The translations under genes were made by a program, and so were the position numbers. The notes under the pieces were generated by a model. It saw only the letters and a program-made list of their open reading frames with translations. It did no database searches and had not been told where the DNA came from. From NCBI GenBank assembly GCA_037447655.1, contig JBBHKE010002313.1:1-31531 (forward strand): a stretch of 31,531 nt of DNA, given 5' to 3'. Positions within the stretch are counted from its first letter, which is position 1; every line of letters starts with the position of its first letter. The stretch comes from Zygnema cylindricum. Its lineage: Eukaryota; Streptophyta; Zygnematophyceae; Zygnematales; Zygnemataceae. Shown piece by piece: positions 1-10,394 of the stretch.

Positions 1-1569
1 AAATAGAGTTAAAGGGGCGCCGTATTAGACTTAGCTTTCTTCAACTATCAACATGTGTAAGGATGCAACACTGCGTTTGTGTAACATGGACAGTTTTCAG
101 CATGTGCACACGTTATCAATTCACACTGACACACAAAAAAGCGAACTTCTAAATGTATGCGAACGCCTATTTTGGAAACTGGATTCCGCTAAATTAATAA
201 GCGCAGCTCTGTATGCGACCGACATAAGTTAACCATTATTTCCGTACGGATGTCGGTAACGAAGTACACTGGTGTACGAACAAAAAACTTCCGTACACCA
301 CACTATTAATGAATACAGAACGGTCATACGATTGACGCTGATTTACTAGAACCGTAATTAATGTCAAAGATAAATTAGATTCAATCACTGTATTTCGGGT
401 ATCAATGTCAAAATTTTAGGGTGCCGATATAGCGTACAGTACGCTAATAACGATTCACGGTGTAGCGTTCATTACTCTATTTTTTTTTTAGTTTTTGTAC
501 TCTAATTTTTTCATTACTCTAATTACGATTCGCGGTGTAGTTCTCAAAAACAAGTGTCAATCTGGGATGAGTACACACGATAATCCTTGTGGTGACGTCC
601 GCTGACGCTCCATACGGACGTACCTGTTGAGCACTTCAGATTTCAGTGTGTCCGTTGCCATGCCATACTCCTCGCGCCTTTTACGGCGCTTTGTCTGTAC
701 TCCAACGACAATCTTAAATAATAGTCTCGGGCGACCCGGTGCTTCGCCCTTTGGTTGCCAAGGGCCTTACGACAGAGGTCGCAAACGATCAACCTAAACC
801 GTGACCGACCGTTAACCGACCGCCCGCGCCGGATCCAGAACGGATTCGGTTGCCAAATTTCGGGGGCTGGGCATTTGTGGGCGGTCGATTCACAAGAAAA
901 AAAAAAGTCGGTTACGGTCGGTCAAGCAAAAAACGAAAAAAAATGATAATTTTGTACTGTCCATACAATCCAACATTATTGTACTTTGTACCCTTTGGTA
1001 TCGTGGAAGTACGTGACATCATGATTAGCGTCACAAATTTGACACGGTAGTAACACTATTTATTTCGCAAATCTTAGGGAACGCGACATATCGTAATTAT
1101 TGGCTTATTCATACGTTGTGAAAAACTAAGATTTTTTTGTACTTTTTTCGGTTACGGGCGGGTGCGGTTAGTCGCGAGAAATCGAGTTTCGGTTAACTTT
1201 TATTTTCGTAAACGTCGGTCGGTTAACGGTTAACAACTTTGGAGCGTGACATAACCCGGTCAGGCATCGGTTACGCAAATTTTTAAAAATAAAAAACGGT
1301 CGGTTTCGGTTTATGTAAACTTTTGACTTTTCGACCTCTGCCTTACGGATATTGAGAACACGACAACGTGGCGTGATGTGACGGGATCGCACACGCAAAA
1401 ATTAAAAGTACGATACTGTACGTTACTCTACCCGTATTGATAACACGACATTTTGGCGTGACGTCGAATTTGTCTGTCCGTTTATCATACCATTACAACC
1501 ACGCGAAATACAACAAATAGTATTGTACCACGTGTCTCTTTCATTACATCAAAATCGGAACATGAAAAG
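1..1569. other. Intergenic stretch without a recognisable gene
   Basis: No reading frame here resembles a protein I know; the longest (63-76 codons) have no motif. The stretch holds short palindromes such as CCGTACGG (about 242-249) and the GTACAC-TG-GTGTAC repeat near 264-277, a duplicated block around ACGATTCACGGTGTAG (about 453) and ACGATTCGCGGTGTAG (about 525), and a repeated segment with AACACGACA followed by TGGCGTGA at about 1357 and 1441. The style (CGT-rich blocks, GTAC motifs) resembles the U3 parts of the retrotransposon LTRs further right, so old LTR debris is possible but not shown. Confidence 0.5.
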
Positions 1570-1732
1570 GCCAATCAAAACTCAAATCACTCAACGGCTC
1601 ACAATCTTACACAAAAGCAATCGACGATCAATTATCGTTGTCACCAGAGACGCCAATCAAATCTCAAAACACTCAACGGCTCAAGATCTTACAAAAAATA
1701 ATTGACGATCAGTCATCGTTGTCACCAGAGAC
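1570..1732. repeat. 82-bp tandem duplication
   Basis: Two adjacent copies, 1570-1651 and 1652-1732, start with GCCAATCAAA and end with GTTGTCACCAGAGAC. Each contains an imperfect inverted repeat around ACGATCA and ATCGT. The copies differ by about a dozen substitutions and a one-base length change. CCAATCA resembles a CCAAT box, but no gene follows closely enough to call a promoter. Confidence 0.85.
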
Positions 1733-1944
1733 GAATGCGACTAGAATGCTTTTCCCTTTTAGAAAAAGGGCAAAGCAAAAACGGTCAGCCGTGGATCTTC
1801 AACTCGAACGGTAATATCTTGATATCCCGCGCTGGGAACAACTTTAAGACACTTTCAACAGTGGATCATATTACCAACGGTTAAGATCGTAAATTCTCGC
1901 GCGCGGCTCTTCCGCCAGTTCGCAAGTAGCCGTTGAGTACACAG

Positions 1945-1969
1945 GATGCATGAACCCATGTCATGCATC
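1945..1969. repeat. Perfect 9-bp inverted repeat with RY-type motifs
   Basis: GATGCATGA and TCATGCATC are exact reverse complements separated by 7 bases. Each arm contains TGCATG/CATGCA, the RY core known to bind plant B3-domain factors. It lies directly before a CT-rich tract that looks like a plant 5' UTR, but no coding start is evident, so a regulatory role is only a guess. Confidence 0.6.
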
Positions 1970-1974
1970 TAAAA

Positions 1975-2811
1975 GTAACATTCTCCCATCCTCTTTGTCT
2001 TTCCCTGTTCTCCTTTCCATTTCCCATTCTCTTTCTAAGATTATCTGTACTCTCACCCTCGCGAAGTCAGTTTGCTATTCTTTCATCTTTAGAGGTTTGT
2101 CTCTCTCTCTCTCCTTCTTCCTCTCCCTCTCCCTCGCTCTTTCTCATTTTCCGTTTCCTAGATACAACAGCTCTATCCTTAAATGGTTTTTAAATTCTGA
2201 TTTTCTTTGTTGTTCATTTGCTTTTCCGTTTTTACTGTTTTGTTATTTGTTATTTACTTTTCTCAGACAAAAAAAATCTTCATTTTTCTGCTACTGTATT
2301 CTTGAAGTACGTATTTTCTTCTTCATACTAGATTCCCACATCAGTTTTGTAACTACCTTTTGTATTTACTTTTATAAATATGAATTTTACAAAACAAAAC
2401 TTCTCACTTAAACCTTAAGAAGCACTTAAATCCTAGTTTTTTTTTTTTAAATCCTCATAGAGGAAATCGACTTTTTGTCTCTTTCTGTTGTCATTTTCTT
2501 GCTGCCTGTCTGCCTTTCGGTTTCAGGAGCTTTAAAATGTGTAACGCAAGGGTTCGTTTTATTGGACAAACTTTCCATGACTTACTTTTACTCTCCAGCA
2601 CGTGTCAGTTTGTCTTTTGTGCCAAAATTTGGTGAATCTGGCTCACAACTTGCCACCTGTCCTTTGAATTACGTTTTTTAGGACAACAACAAAAGTGATT
2701 AGCGATGCTTGTTTTCGAATTTCCGATAAATTTTATCAAGTTTTGCATGAATTTATATAGTTTTAATACGGTTTTTTTTTTTTTTTGTTTCTGTATATAT
2801 TATTTTTTCAG
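1975..2811 (+). other. CT-rich stretch with no clear gene
   Basis: Pyrimidine-rich DNA including a CT microsatellite at about 2097-2140. Several pyrimidine tracts end in CAG or TAG (about 2160, 2526, 2811), like splice acceptors. Open frames in this stretch are low-complexity Ser/Leu/Phe strings produced by the CT bias and are not called as genes. Confidence 0.4.
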
Positions 2812-2878
2812 CAACAGGCAAAGGCAGCTGCGATTTTAGACGAAAACAAACCGATGGAAAACAAAATGGCAACCATAG
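2812..2878 (+). other. Possible isolated coding exon (unidentified protein)
   Basis: A T-rich tract ending in TTTTTTCAG is followed by 67 bases open in one frame and then by GTTAGT, a plausible splice donor. The 22 codons give a soluble, Lys/Ala/Glu-rich peptide starting QQAKAAAILDENKP. The composition differs from the surrounding AT-rich DNA. I do not recognise the protein and see no matching exon before or after, so this may be a stranded exon of a host gene, a captured fragment, or chance. Confidence 0.22.
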
Positions 2879-2879
2879 G

Positions 2880-3183
2880 TTAGTTGAAATTGTACATTTT
2901 ACAGTAAAAATCATTTGGTTTTTAGTTGAAATTCAACTCCTCTTAGTTGAAATTGTACATTTTTTAGTATAGCTGGAATTGTAAAAAGTATAGTTGTCAG
3001 TCAGAAAATAGTTATTTGATAGCTAAGTAAACAAAATGGATAAATGTTTGAACGTTTAATCAGAATGAAACCTAAAATAAAACTCAAAATACAGCTGTAA
3101 AAAGTGGAACTTAAACGCGCTCTTTTTCTGCAATACATCTTTTTGTCAGTCTCCACAGCACTTAGACAACACTTATTTCTTCA
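2880..3183. other. AT-rich spacer with a repeated 21-mer
   Basis: No gene seen. TTAGTTGAAATTGTACATTTT occurs at about 2881 and again about 63 bases later at 2944, with a partial third copy near 2922. Confidence 0.55.
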
Positions 3184-3895
3184 CTTTGCCTCTCCCTCTC
3201 CTTCTCCCTTTCCATCCCCTCCCTATCTTTTCCTCTCCCTCCACCTTTTCTACTTACCCTCCCTCTCCCTCGCCCTCTCATAACTCCTCTCCCTACTCCT
3301 CTCCCTACTCCTCCTCTCCCTTTCCCTCACCCTCTCCTCTCTTCTGCTTTCCCTCTCCTTCTCTCTCCCGTTCCCTCTCCCTGTCCCTCTCTCATTCTCT
3401 CTAGTTCCCTCCTCGCCCTTTCCTCTCCCTCTCTGTCTCCCTTTCCTTTCCCTCTCCCTCTTCTTTTCCCTCTCCTTCTTCCTCTCCATGGAAACATAAA
3501 GGGAGAAAGAAGGATAGTGGCGGCTATCTTTTCCCTCTTCCTCTACCTTTCCGTCTTACTAGCTTTCCTTCTTACTTTCCCTCGATCTTCACCTTTCCTT
3601 CTTACTCTCCCTCTCCCTGCCCCTCTCCCTCTCCTTGTCCCTCTCCCTCTCCTTGTCCCTCTCCCTCTCCTTCTTCTTCTCCTTGGAAACAAAAAGGGAG
3701 AAAGCAGGATAGTTGTGGCTATCCTATCTCTCTCCCTCTTTCTTTCTTTCTTACTCTCCCTCTCCCTGTCCCTCTCCCTCTCCTTCTTCCTCTCCCTAGA
3801 AAAAAAAAGGGAGAAAAAAGGATAGTGGCGGTTACCCATTCCGTCTACCTCTACCTTTCCTTCTTATTCTCTCTCGCCCTCCACCTTTCTTTCTT
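3184..3895. repeat. Large CCCTCT-type microsatellite with three embedded hairpin modules
   Basis: About 700 bases of imperfect (CCCTCT)n polypyrimidine DNA. Three times (about 3474-3527, 3669-3723, 3782-3834) the tract is broken by a purine block of the form GGAAACAAAAAGGGAGAAAG followed by AGGATAGTGGCGGCTATC. The purine block is complementary to the preceding pyrimidine stretch, so each module can fold back. Reading frames across this tract (Ser/Pro/Leu on plus, Arg/Glu on minus) are compositional artefacts. The tract abuts the broken end of the Copia integrase at about 3905. Confidence 0.85.
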
Positions 3896-3897
3896 AC

Positions 3898-4440
3898 TCA
3901 ACCTCTCCCATGAAGTTTCTCCGCCCAGATCCGGTAATGCTTGAAATGTGTAAAGACCTTGCTCTTCTCTTTCATGATGTACACTCGGCTTAAACGTGAG
4001 TAGTCGTCCGTGAAGGTAACAAGGTATTTCCTGCCACCAAGGGAAGGAACTTTGGTCGGTCCCCATATATTCGAGTGGATAAGGATGAGAAGATCCTTTG
4101 CTCGATAATATGAAATCCGTGGTAAAGGAAGCTTATGAAGCTTCCCGAGAGCACAACTATCACAAACATGGGATTCGTTTTTACCAAGCTTAACACCTTC
4201 GATCATATTTGTCTTCACCATCTTTTCCAGCCTCTCATTATTCAAATGAACAAGCTTTTTATGCCACAAAAAATTTCAGAAAACGATACTGGAGTACACA
4301 AAATCAACTTTATTAACCAGGTCTATCCGATACAACATGTTTGGGCCTCTAGTTCCCACTAAGGCTACTCTCCCTTCATTGCTTACTATCTTCTTCCCTT
4401 TGCTTTGCAACACATCAAATCCCTTTCTTTTTGCAACCTA
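3898..4440 (-). pseudogene. Copia pre-integrase and integrase N-terminal fragment
   Basis: Reading leftward, the frame has the GAG-pre-integrase signature LWHKKLVHLN, then CDSCALGKLHKLP (the HHCC zinc-binding knuckle), then the start of the integrase core. The first catalytic aspartate of the core, normally in an HTDxxGP context, is asparagine here (LIHSNIWGP). The second aspartate region, FTDDYSR, is kept. In-frame stops lie just upstream, at about 4438-4440 and again just before the LWHKK motif. The core ends after about 120 residues at the CT microsatellite, so the rest of integrase and all of RT/RNase H is gone. It continues the protease frame to the right and belongs to the same decayed element. 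Confidence 0.85.
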
Positions 4441-4914
4441 AGTAGAAAACATTTTTTTCTTAAATTTCAGCACATATAAAGCATCATGCAAAGTTCTTTT
4501 TAAAGCTTTGTCATCTATCTCACAATTCAAATCCATGCTACCCTTAGCATTGGCATCAACCGTGGCACCGCATGCATAAAAGATATTACGAGTAAGGAGA
4601 GGTGTCATATCCTTAAAATATGACTTGTTCCAAAACATGTGCGAGGAACTTCCAAAGTCCAAAATCCACCCGAGATCTTTCTCGCCCTCCACCATCTTGG
4701 CAAGTGCAAAGAACTCGGTGTCATCAATTTTAGGAAAACTAAGAACCTCAGATTTTTCCGTCTCCATTTCCTTCACCAGTTCCTCTTCCTCCGCCGAAAA
4801 AGCCGCATTTTGATCAGAGGCCTCGATGTAAATGGAGCTACTTTCACCTTCCATCCTTTGCAAAAAAGGACCTCTTTCATACGGTTTCATATACAAAGGA
4901 CAAGATCTGTACAA
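4438..4914 (-). pseudogene. Copia gag C-terminus and aspartic protease fragment
   Basis: A 158-codon open stretch on the minus strand. After an acidic linker it has GWILDFGSSSHMFWNKSYF, which aligns with the Copia protease motif WI(L/I)D(S/T)GASxHM. The active-site Asp is present, but the following Ser/Thr is Phe, which should inactivate it. The end, LHDALYVLKFKKKMFST, is the usual protease-to-pre-integrase join and also occurs almost unchanged in the element at 27972-28469. The element is not functional. Confidence 0.88.
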
Positions 4915-4994
4915 ATGACCATTGTTATATTAATAAACACACCGTTCATACTACTGAAAATACATTTTTTTTTTTATTTCATATCTTTCTGAAA

Positions 4995-5606
4995 CTAAAC
5001 ATTGTAAGCTACGGTTGGCTTTCTAAAATTAAATGCAAGCTGATTTGTTTCTTCTTTTAGCACATACTCTATAGTTGTAGCTAGATTCCAATTTTTATTT
5101 TCCAATTTTACTATAAGTCTGAATTTACTAAAACATTCCGTCATGGTTCCACCTATATACTTATTTTCCCGGATTTGCCTTGCACTTATAATCTCATGCC
5201 GTGCAATATTCCGCCATGGTTCCACCTGTAAACTTATATTCCCAGATCTGCCCAGCAATTATAATCTCATGCCGTGCATTTGCTCTAAAATATGTCTTTT
5301 TCAAAGCATCCCAGATTTCTGATGCTTTAGTATCGTGAATGTATGTCATATTCAACTCCTTAGATATCATTTATTTTGTTAGACGAAGAGCCTGCTCATT
5401 CTTTTGATCATAGTTGTCATCGGTTTCTGCCATAAATCCATTAACAACATTGAAAATTTTCACTTGTACAAAGTAAGACTTGACAAGATCAACCCAATAT
5501 AGATATTCCCTCCAATGAAAAACCAAAATTCGTGAAAGCGGGCCCGTGACCTATTGTTATGAGAAACTGTTGGTACTGAAAACGATGAGGATACAGGTGT
5601 AGTCAT
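4995..5606 (-). pseudogene. Copia gag (UBN2-type) pseudogene, family B-like
   Basis: The start ATG is read from 5606. The N-terminus is Ser/Thr/Pro-rich, as in the other family B copies. A primer-binding-like block (GGTCACGGGCCCGC, 5538-5552 on the minus strand) sits inside the coding region. Then come typical capsid motifs: EYLYWVDLVKSYF, an IWDALKK helix, HEIIIAGQIW and YKFTGGTMAEY. It is broken by a frame change near the PBS, a TAA near 5371, and a 73-bp tandem duplication at 5136-5281 that shifts the frame. The distal part from 5258 leftward is open for 87 codons. Confidence 0.8.
5136..5281 (-). repeat. 73-bp tandem duplication inside Copia gag
   Basis: TTCCGTCATGGTTCCACCTA (5136) and TTCCGCCATGGTTCCACCTG (5209) start two copies of the same capsid segment, each ending in AATCTCATGCCGTGCA. 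Both encode the HEII..GQI....GGTM motif, but since 73 is not a multiple of three they lie in different frames. Roughly ten differences separate the copies, so the duplication is old or joins two diverged templates. Confidence 0.88.
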
Positions 5607-7721
5607 CTCAGAATGAAAATAAGCAAGAAGCTTTCACAAAAACCATCATGAAAAAAAGCAACTTCAAAAGTTGATAAAGCACAAACGAGAGACATAATAG
5701 CTTTGCAAATCTACAACAACGTAGATAATAAGAGGATGACACACACAAAATTACTAGTAAATTTGCCCGCAGATATGTGAGATATTCATGGATAAAATTA
5801 CCAAAAACAGCTTGTACAGGTTTTGAATACAAATTGTTCGTAACTCCTAAAATCGACTAAGGGTAATGTTCCCACTGACAAAAAGTGAGGAATTTTACAG
5901 AAATCCGCGACTATCCGTACCAAACCGTACCGGCTATTTCCTTTTTATACAAAAAACCACATTACAAACAATCTTACCAATACTCTCTGAAGGTCTGGGA
6001 GGTAATACTGACCGTTAGATGTTCATCTGCGAGGCGTTTGCTTCATTTTTCTCTGAAACTGTCAACCCACCTCGAAGAGGTGGATTAGCAGATAAAAAAA
6101 AAAACGTGACACGCTCGACGATTAAGCTACATGTCACGATGCACGACCAACAAAAAATCACAAGATTTACACAAGACACGTGCTTTCCAAAATACAACCG
6201 AATAAAAAAATGTAATTTCGTAAGATTCATTCGTCACGCTATTTTCGATAGCTTTTGTTCGTCACAATTTTTTTCTCAAAGGACTTTCGTTATGTTTCGA
6301 AAACAAAAACCCTAAAAAATGAGCTGGCGCAAAGACTAGCGTTTGCAAAAAGTATAAAAGTTATGTCGTAAGATGATTTTGTACGCAGGTAAATGGTACG
6401 TAAGTGAAGATTTGAATTTAAGTTTGTCGGTGCTAAAAATCTGAAAGATATTCAATATCGGATCTTAGCTTGCGTGGCGCTTATCAATTTATAACACGTA
6501 GTTTACAGACTCTTCGTGGTGGAACATCGACTCAATCGCCCTGGTCTGTAGAGATGGCCGTACGATTACATAAATGTATGATGGAACTTCACCCTAAGTC
6601 CTACTCATATACACCGAAGCTTCACTACTGAACGTACGGATGTATAACTCCCGTACATCTACCAACCTGAAACACCTAATATTGTACGTATACCCAAAAT
6701 GACGAGGTATGTCAAACAAAGGAATCCTACACTAATTAACTAATAAAATAAAGACAAAGACCAACTCAAACAAATATTTACAACTACGTAGGATTCTGTA
6801 TTCCACGTCAGATCATCGTGTACATGCTCCACTTTGACCAAAATTTGTCGGCGGTCTCCGTCCCCGCCGGCATATCTCATTATGGTTTGTAAGTGAACCG
6901 CCACGTGTGATTTCGGTCCTCAAGTGTCTCCGCACACCAATAGGCGGAAATTTTGGAATACACTCTTCCTTGTAGTGACACCTATCACGGGAGTGTGTTC
7001 ATCGGTGTACTCATCAATAAGTCACTATAACACCAATTCTGGTTTGCACTGAACCTAACTTTCTGAAAACATTCTAAATATTGAAACTCTCTCTCTCCCT
7101 CACATTCCGAGGCATAGTGAGGACTAATGTTTTCCAAAACAACATTATTGATACCCGATATGTCAATTTTTTTTACAACTAATATATGAGAAAAAAAAAT
7201 TGTATGGTTTTTTTTTGCTTGTTTATTTTGGTTACATACGACGTTTATCTAATTTATTACGAAAGACTCAAATTCAACTATATAATACATATACGGTGAC
7301 ACCTAAATATTGTGTATATTTTCCATAAGGTAGCAATAGTATAATGGTTTAGTGAGAGGTCGATGGAGAAAAACCAAATCTGGTAAATAACAATAAAAAA
7401 GCTAAAAGAAAAGGATTAGTCGCTATTTTTTTATCTTCTTTTCTCCAACTTTTTGTTTTTTTAACAACTTAACAAAGTAGAGAAAAACAAAAGAACAAAA
7501 AAAATATAGAGTTTAGTTTCTTTTTTTTATTTATTTATCTCTTTAATATATTTTTCCTCCATTCATATTTATTTTCCTCTCTCTTGAAGTATATGGTGAA
7601 CATCAAAGGTTTCATTTTTAAAATGAAATAGATAAGTTGAAAAGAAAAAGAAGGTAAAGATGTAACGAAAAGGCGATGGATAGAGCGAAGGGAAAATGAG
7701 AGCTGGTCATTTTGTACCTTT
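5607..7721. other. AT-rich region without a gene; possible decayed LTR at its left end
   Basis: The first few hundred bases lie upstream of the minus-strand gag start and are the expected place for its 5' LTR, but I could not match them to another LTR here. A perfect hairpin CCACCTC-GAA-GAGGTGG occurs at 6067-6083. A near-inverted pair around GTACGGATGTA and CGTACATC lies at about 6635-6660. From 7000 on the DNA is strongly AT-rich. No reading frame carries a recognisable domain. Confidence 0.5.
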
Positions 7722-8645
7722 TCAACGTCCCTCATTTTTTCTCGTTCTCCCTCTCTTTTCTCTCTTGTGTCGTGCATGTGTCCCGCAACAAAAACATAAT
7801 TTGTTTCCAGGGTTAAACGGTGGAGCTCCCATGGCAAGCACTTTCGGAGGCCTATTGTTGGGCCATGGGTTGCTTGGTGGGGGAAGTGGGAAAGCAACTT
7901 CCGATCTATCATGAGCTTCCCACCAACACGACTGCATCTCATATTCAACCGCATATTGGGCGGCCTGGTCAAAGGTAAATTTCAAGCCGTATGTCTGCGT
8001 AAGATGACTTTGGATAAATCGTTTTGAGTGATCAGGAAACTGTCCAACAAATTTTTGGACAGCTTCCGCATCAGACATTAAGTCCGGTAAGGCTTCCCAT
8101 AGCGTCTCCATACGGGCACGTAAAATGGGGGCGGTTTCACCCGGTTTACGTTCGAAGTTCATCAGTTCTTTCACTTGATCTGGATTTTGCATTCGATACT
8201 CCGCTTCTAGGAGATCGAACATGACAGAAAGGGGATCTCGCAACGGAATCGTCATCCCTAATCGTGTTGGGACAGCAGCACGCGCAGCCACAACATATTG
8301 CCGAGGAATTTCTGGGACAGCGGGAACTAGGACATTACCTTGGGCATCTAGGACCTCAAGAAAAGCGGCCTGAAATGGGATATCCACTTGTCCTATGACC
8401 TCTGGTGTGCCACCGAAAGGAGGGGAAAATTCTGTCATCGCCAGTATACTATTATACTTGTGGGAATATAAGGTGAGAGCAGAACCTCTGAGGTACCGAC
8501 CAAAGAGAGAGAATGCTACACGAAGATCAAATTGATCTTGATAGCGAAATGCCAAATCGCGCATTTCGGTATCATACAGCATACGGAAATGAGATAAGGG
8601 CATTGTATCCTTCATCCCTGAAAAGCAAAATTGCATTTTTCTCAT
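7722..8645 (-). CDS. Ty3/Gypsy-like Gag (capsid) protein, copy 1
   Basis: A 307-codon open frame. The central part (about residues 120-240) has the look of the Retrotrans_gag capsid fold: a GxSALxLYS-type segment near the N-terminus (RYLRGSALTLYS), then MNFERKPGETAPILRARMET, EALPDLMSDAEAV, a helix containing KRFIQSHL, and AAQYAVEYEMQ. A Pro-rich linker leads to CFCCGTHARHKREK, a zinc knuckle in which the expected His and last Cys look replaced. Comparison with copy 2 at 13885-14769 shows that the ancestral start is 8 codons upstream (8669), where a TGA at 8655-8657 now interrupts; the first usable ATG is at 8645. Nothing resembling protease or RT follows to the left, so this is a gag-only remnant or a non-autonomous element. 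Gag forms the virus-like particle; the strand and family follow from the motifs, the exact clade does not. Confidence 0.75.
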   Translation of the reverse strand: MRKMQFCFSGMKDTMPLSHFRMLYDTEMRDLAFRYQDQFDLRVAFSLFGRYLRGSALTLYSHKYNSILAMTEFSPPFGGTPEVIGQVDIPFQAAFLEVLDAQGNVLVPAVPEIPRQYVVAARAAVPTRLGMTIPLRDPLSVMFDLLEAEYRMQNPDQVKELMNFERKPGETAPILRARMETLWEALPDLMSDAEAVQKFVGQFPDHSKRFIQSHLTQTYGLKFTFDQAAQYAVEYEMQSCWWEAHDRSEVAFPLPPPSNPWPNNRPPKVLAMGAPPFNPGNKLCFCCGTHARHKREKRGRTRKNEGR

Positions 8646-9092
8646 GGGGTCCTCTCAAGAGGAAGCCATGTCACCGACTGGCGTGTACGAAGACGGGACC
8701 AAAATGAGACTAGGAAAAGACCAAAAAGAGAGGGAACCAGAAGTGGATTCCTCGAAACCTGTATTGTCAATTTTCTCTACAGATAGTGTATAGGAGACAG
8801 ATGACAAAAAAGAGACGGATGTGAGTCCTGATTGGACAGACGGTGTTCTCGATATCGGAATTGAAACTATAGGAGAATGAGGTAGACTCGCTAGATCTGT
8901 TTCGTCTACAAGTGATTGGCGAAAATCAACACCATTACGAGTAGACCCGGGACAAAAATTAAGATTGTTCTAATCAGTGGGCATAAAAGGAAAATGGGAA
9001 CCACGACGACTGGGTAATGAACACGATCTATCCGAAATGTAACAAGTGAGAACCACACCAAATACGTAGGCAACAATCTCAAATAGTCTCTA

Positions 9093-9343
9093 GCAAGGCC
9101 GCGATGGCCAAATCTAATCGAAAAGCCGCTTTTACCGAAACCTCTACTCTGCAAACGAGTGGGCAAGGCCAAAAGGCCAAATCTATAAAAGCAAAAAATT
9201 CCTAAACAAGCAACCGAAGGTGCAGATCTAAAGCTACACAAGCAGAAAATAGTTATATCCAAGGCCACCAACGACCAGATCTAACCAAAAAACACCACGC
9301 CAAGTATACAACAAGAAAAACACAAGGCCACTCACGGCCAGAT
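9093..9343. repeat. Iterated AAGGCC...GGCCARATCTA motif in the leader
   Basis: Four irregularly spaced blocks (about 9093, 9164, 9260 and 9323) share CAAGGCC, a 5-9 base spacer, then GGCCA(A/G)ATCTA or a close variant. The same four blocks occur at matching places in copy 2 (about 15186, 15254, 15353, 15423). Conservation between the copies suggests a structured or protein-binding leader element; the role is unknown. Confidence 0.6.
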
Positions 9344-10394
9344 GACAAGCATAGAAAGCGTGAATAATGCAGATGCTCAATACAATTGGGTCAGATGAAC
9401 CCAATCAACTCACGTACCCTCTAAGCGATCACCAAACTATCTTAATACGCGCCAGCACCCGCACGACATTTACACAACACCTTTAATAATCTGGTGATTA
9501 TCACAGGTGAACCGCAGCTAATCGCTACAATTGGGGCTTTGCAGAGCCTCAAAGGGTGAATGCGCTACACAATCCGCTCCCACAATTTTGAAATAATCGT
9601 GTGAAACACCACAGCTTAAGAATGCAAATTACCAACGAAAACTGAAGCGAATCCAAAATGTGAAGCCTCGGAGATCTTCGTATGGTGCGAGACCGAGAAA
9701 GGAAGACTAAAAGTATCGGAAAAGGTAGTATAAGTCACAAAGCAAGTTAGAATCAGGTAAGCGGCATCCCAAACCCGAATTCTGCAGACTAACCCTAAAA
9801 TCTGTGACCAAACCCTAAAATCTGCCACAAATTTAGACCTAAAAAACCTTAAAGAGAGTGGCAGCAAGGTGAGGGACAGAATTAAGATAGAGGGAAAACA
9901 CCAAAGAACTAAATTGAAAAAAAAAACAAAAGTATTTTCATGGTACAAATTTTAGATATATATCAAATTTTTTATCATTTTTTTTTTCAAAGGCAAAATT
10001 GAAAAAAAAACTAGTTGAGAAGAAATAGGATTAAAACTTCTAAAAAGAAAAACCCGGATCAAAAGGAAAAAACCGGATCCAAACTAGGTGAGAGAAAATT
10101 CAAAAATGGATAGATAGGTTTAGTATTGTAAATAATGTTTACTATATTTTTTTTCTTTGAATTTTTGTTCTCACACCAAAATGAGAAGCAAAACTGAAAA
10201 TGATAAGTAAATTGGACTGAAAATGGAAAAGACAAAACCAAAAAGCAAAACTGAAAATAAAAGATAATATTTTTTATGTGTTTTTTTTCTCCAACAAAAA
10301 ACTGAAAATGAAATATAACAATTATTTTGATTTTTAAAAGCACACAACAAGAGAGAGAAGAATGATAATTTGAGAGTACATGAATACTAAGCCG

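Noticed and set aside
1950-2411. 153-codon frame with hydrophobic, membrane-like composition
   Set aside because: It is a CT/T-rich artefact (Ser/Leu/Phe), overlaps another frame of the same kind and has no family signature.
3186-3839. Long open frames rich in Ser/Pro/Leu (plus) or Arg/Glu (minus)
   Set aside because: They follow directly from the CCCTCT microsatellite; no domain, start context or conservation.
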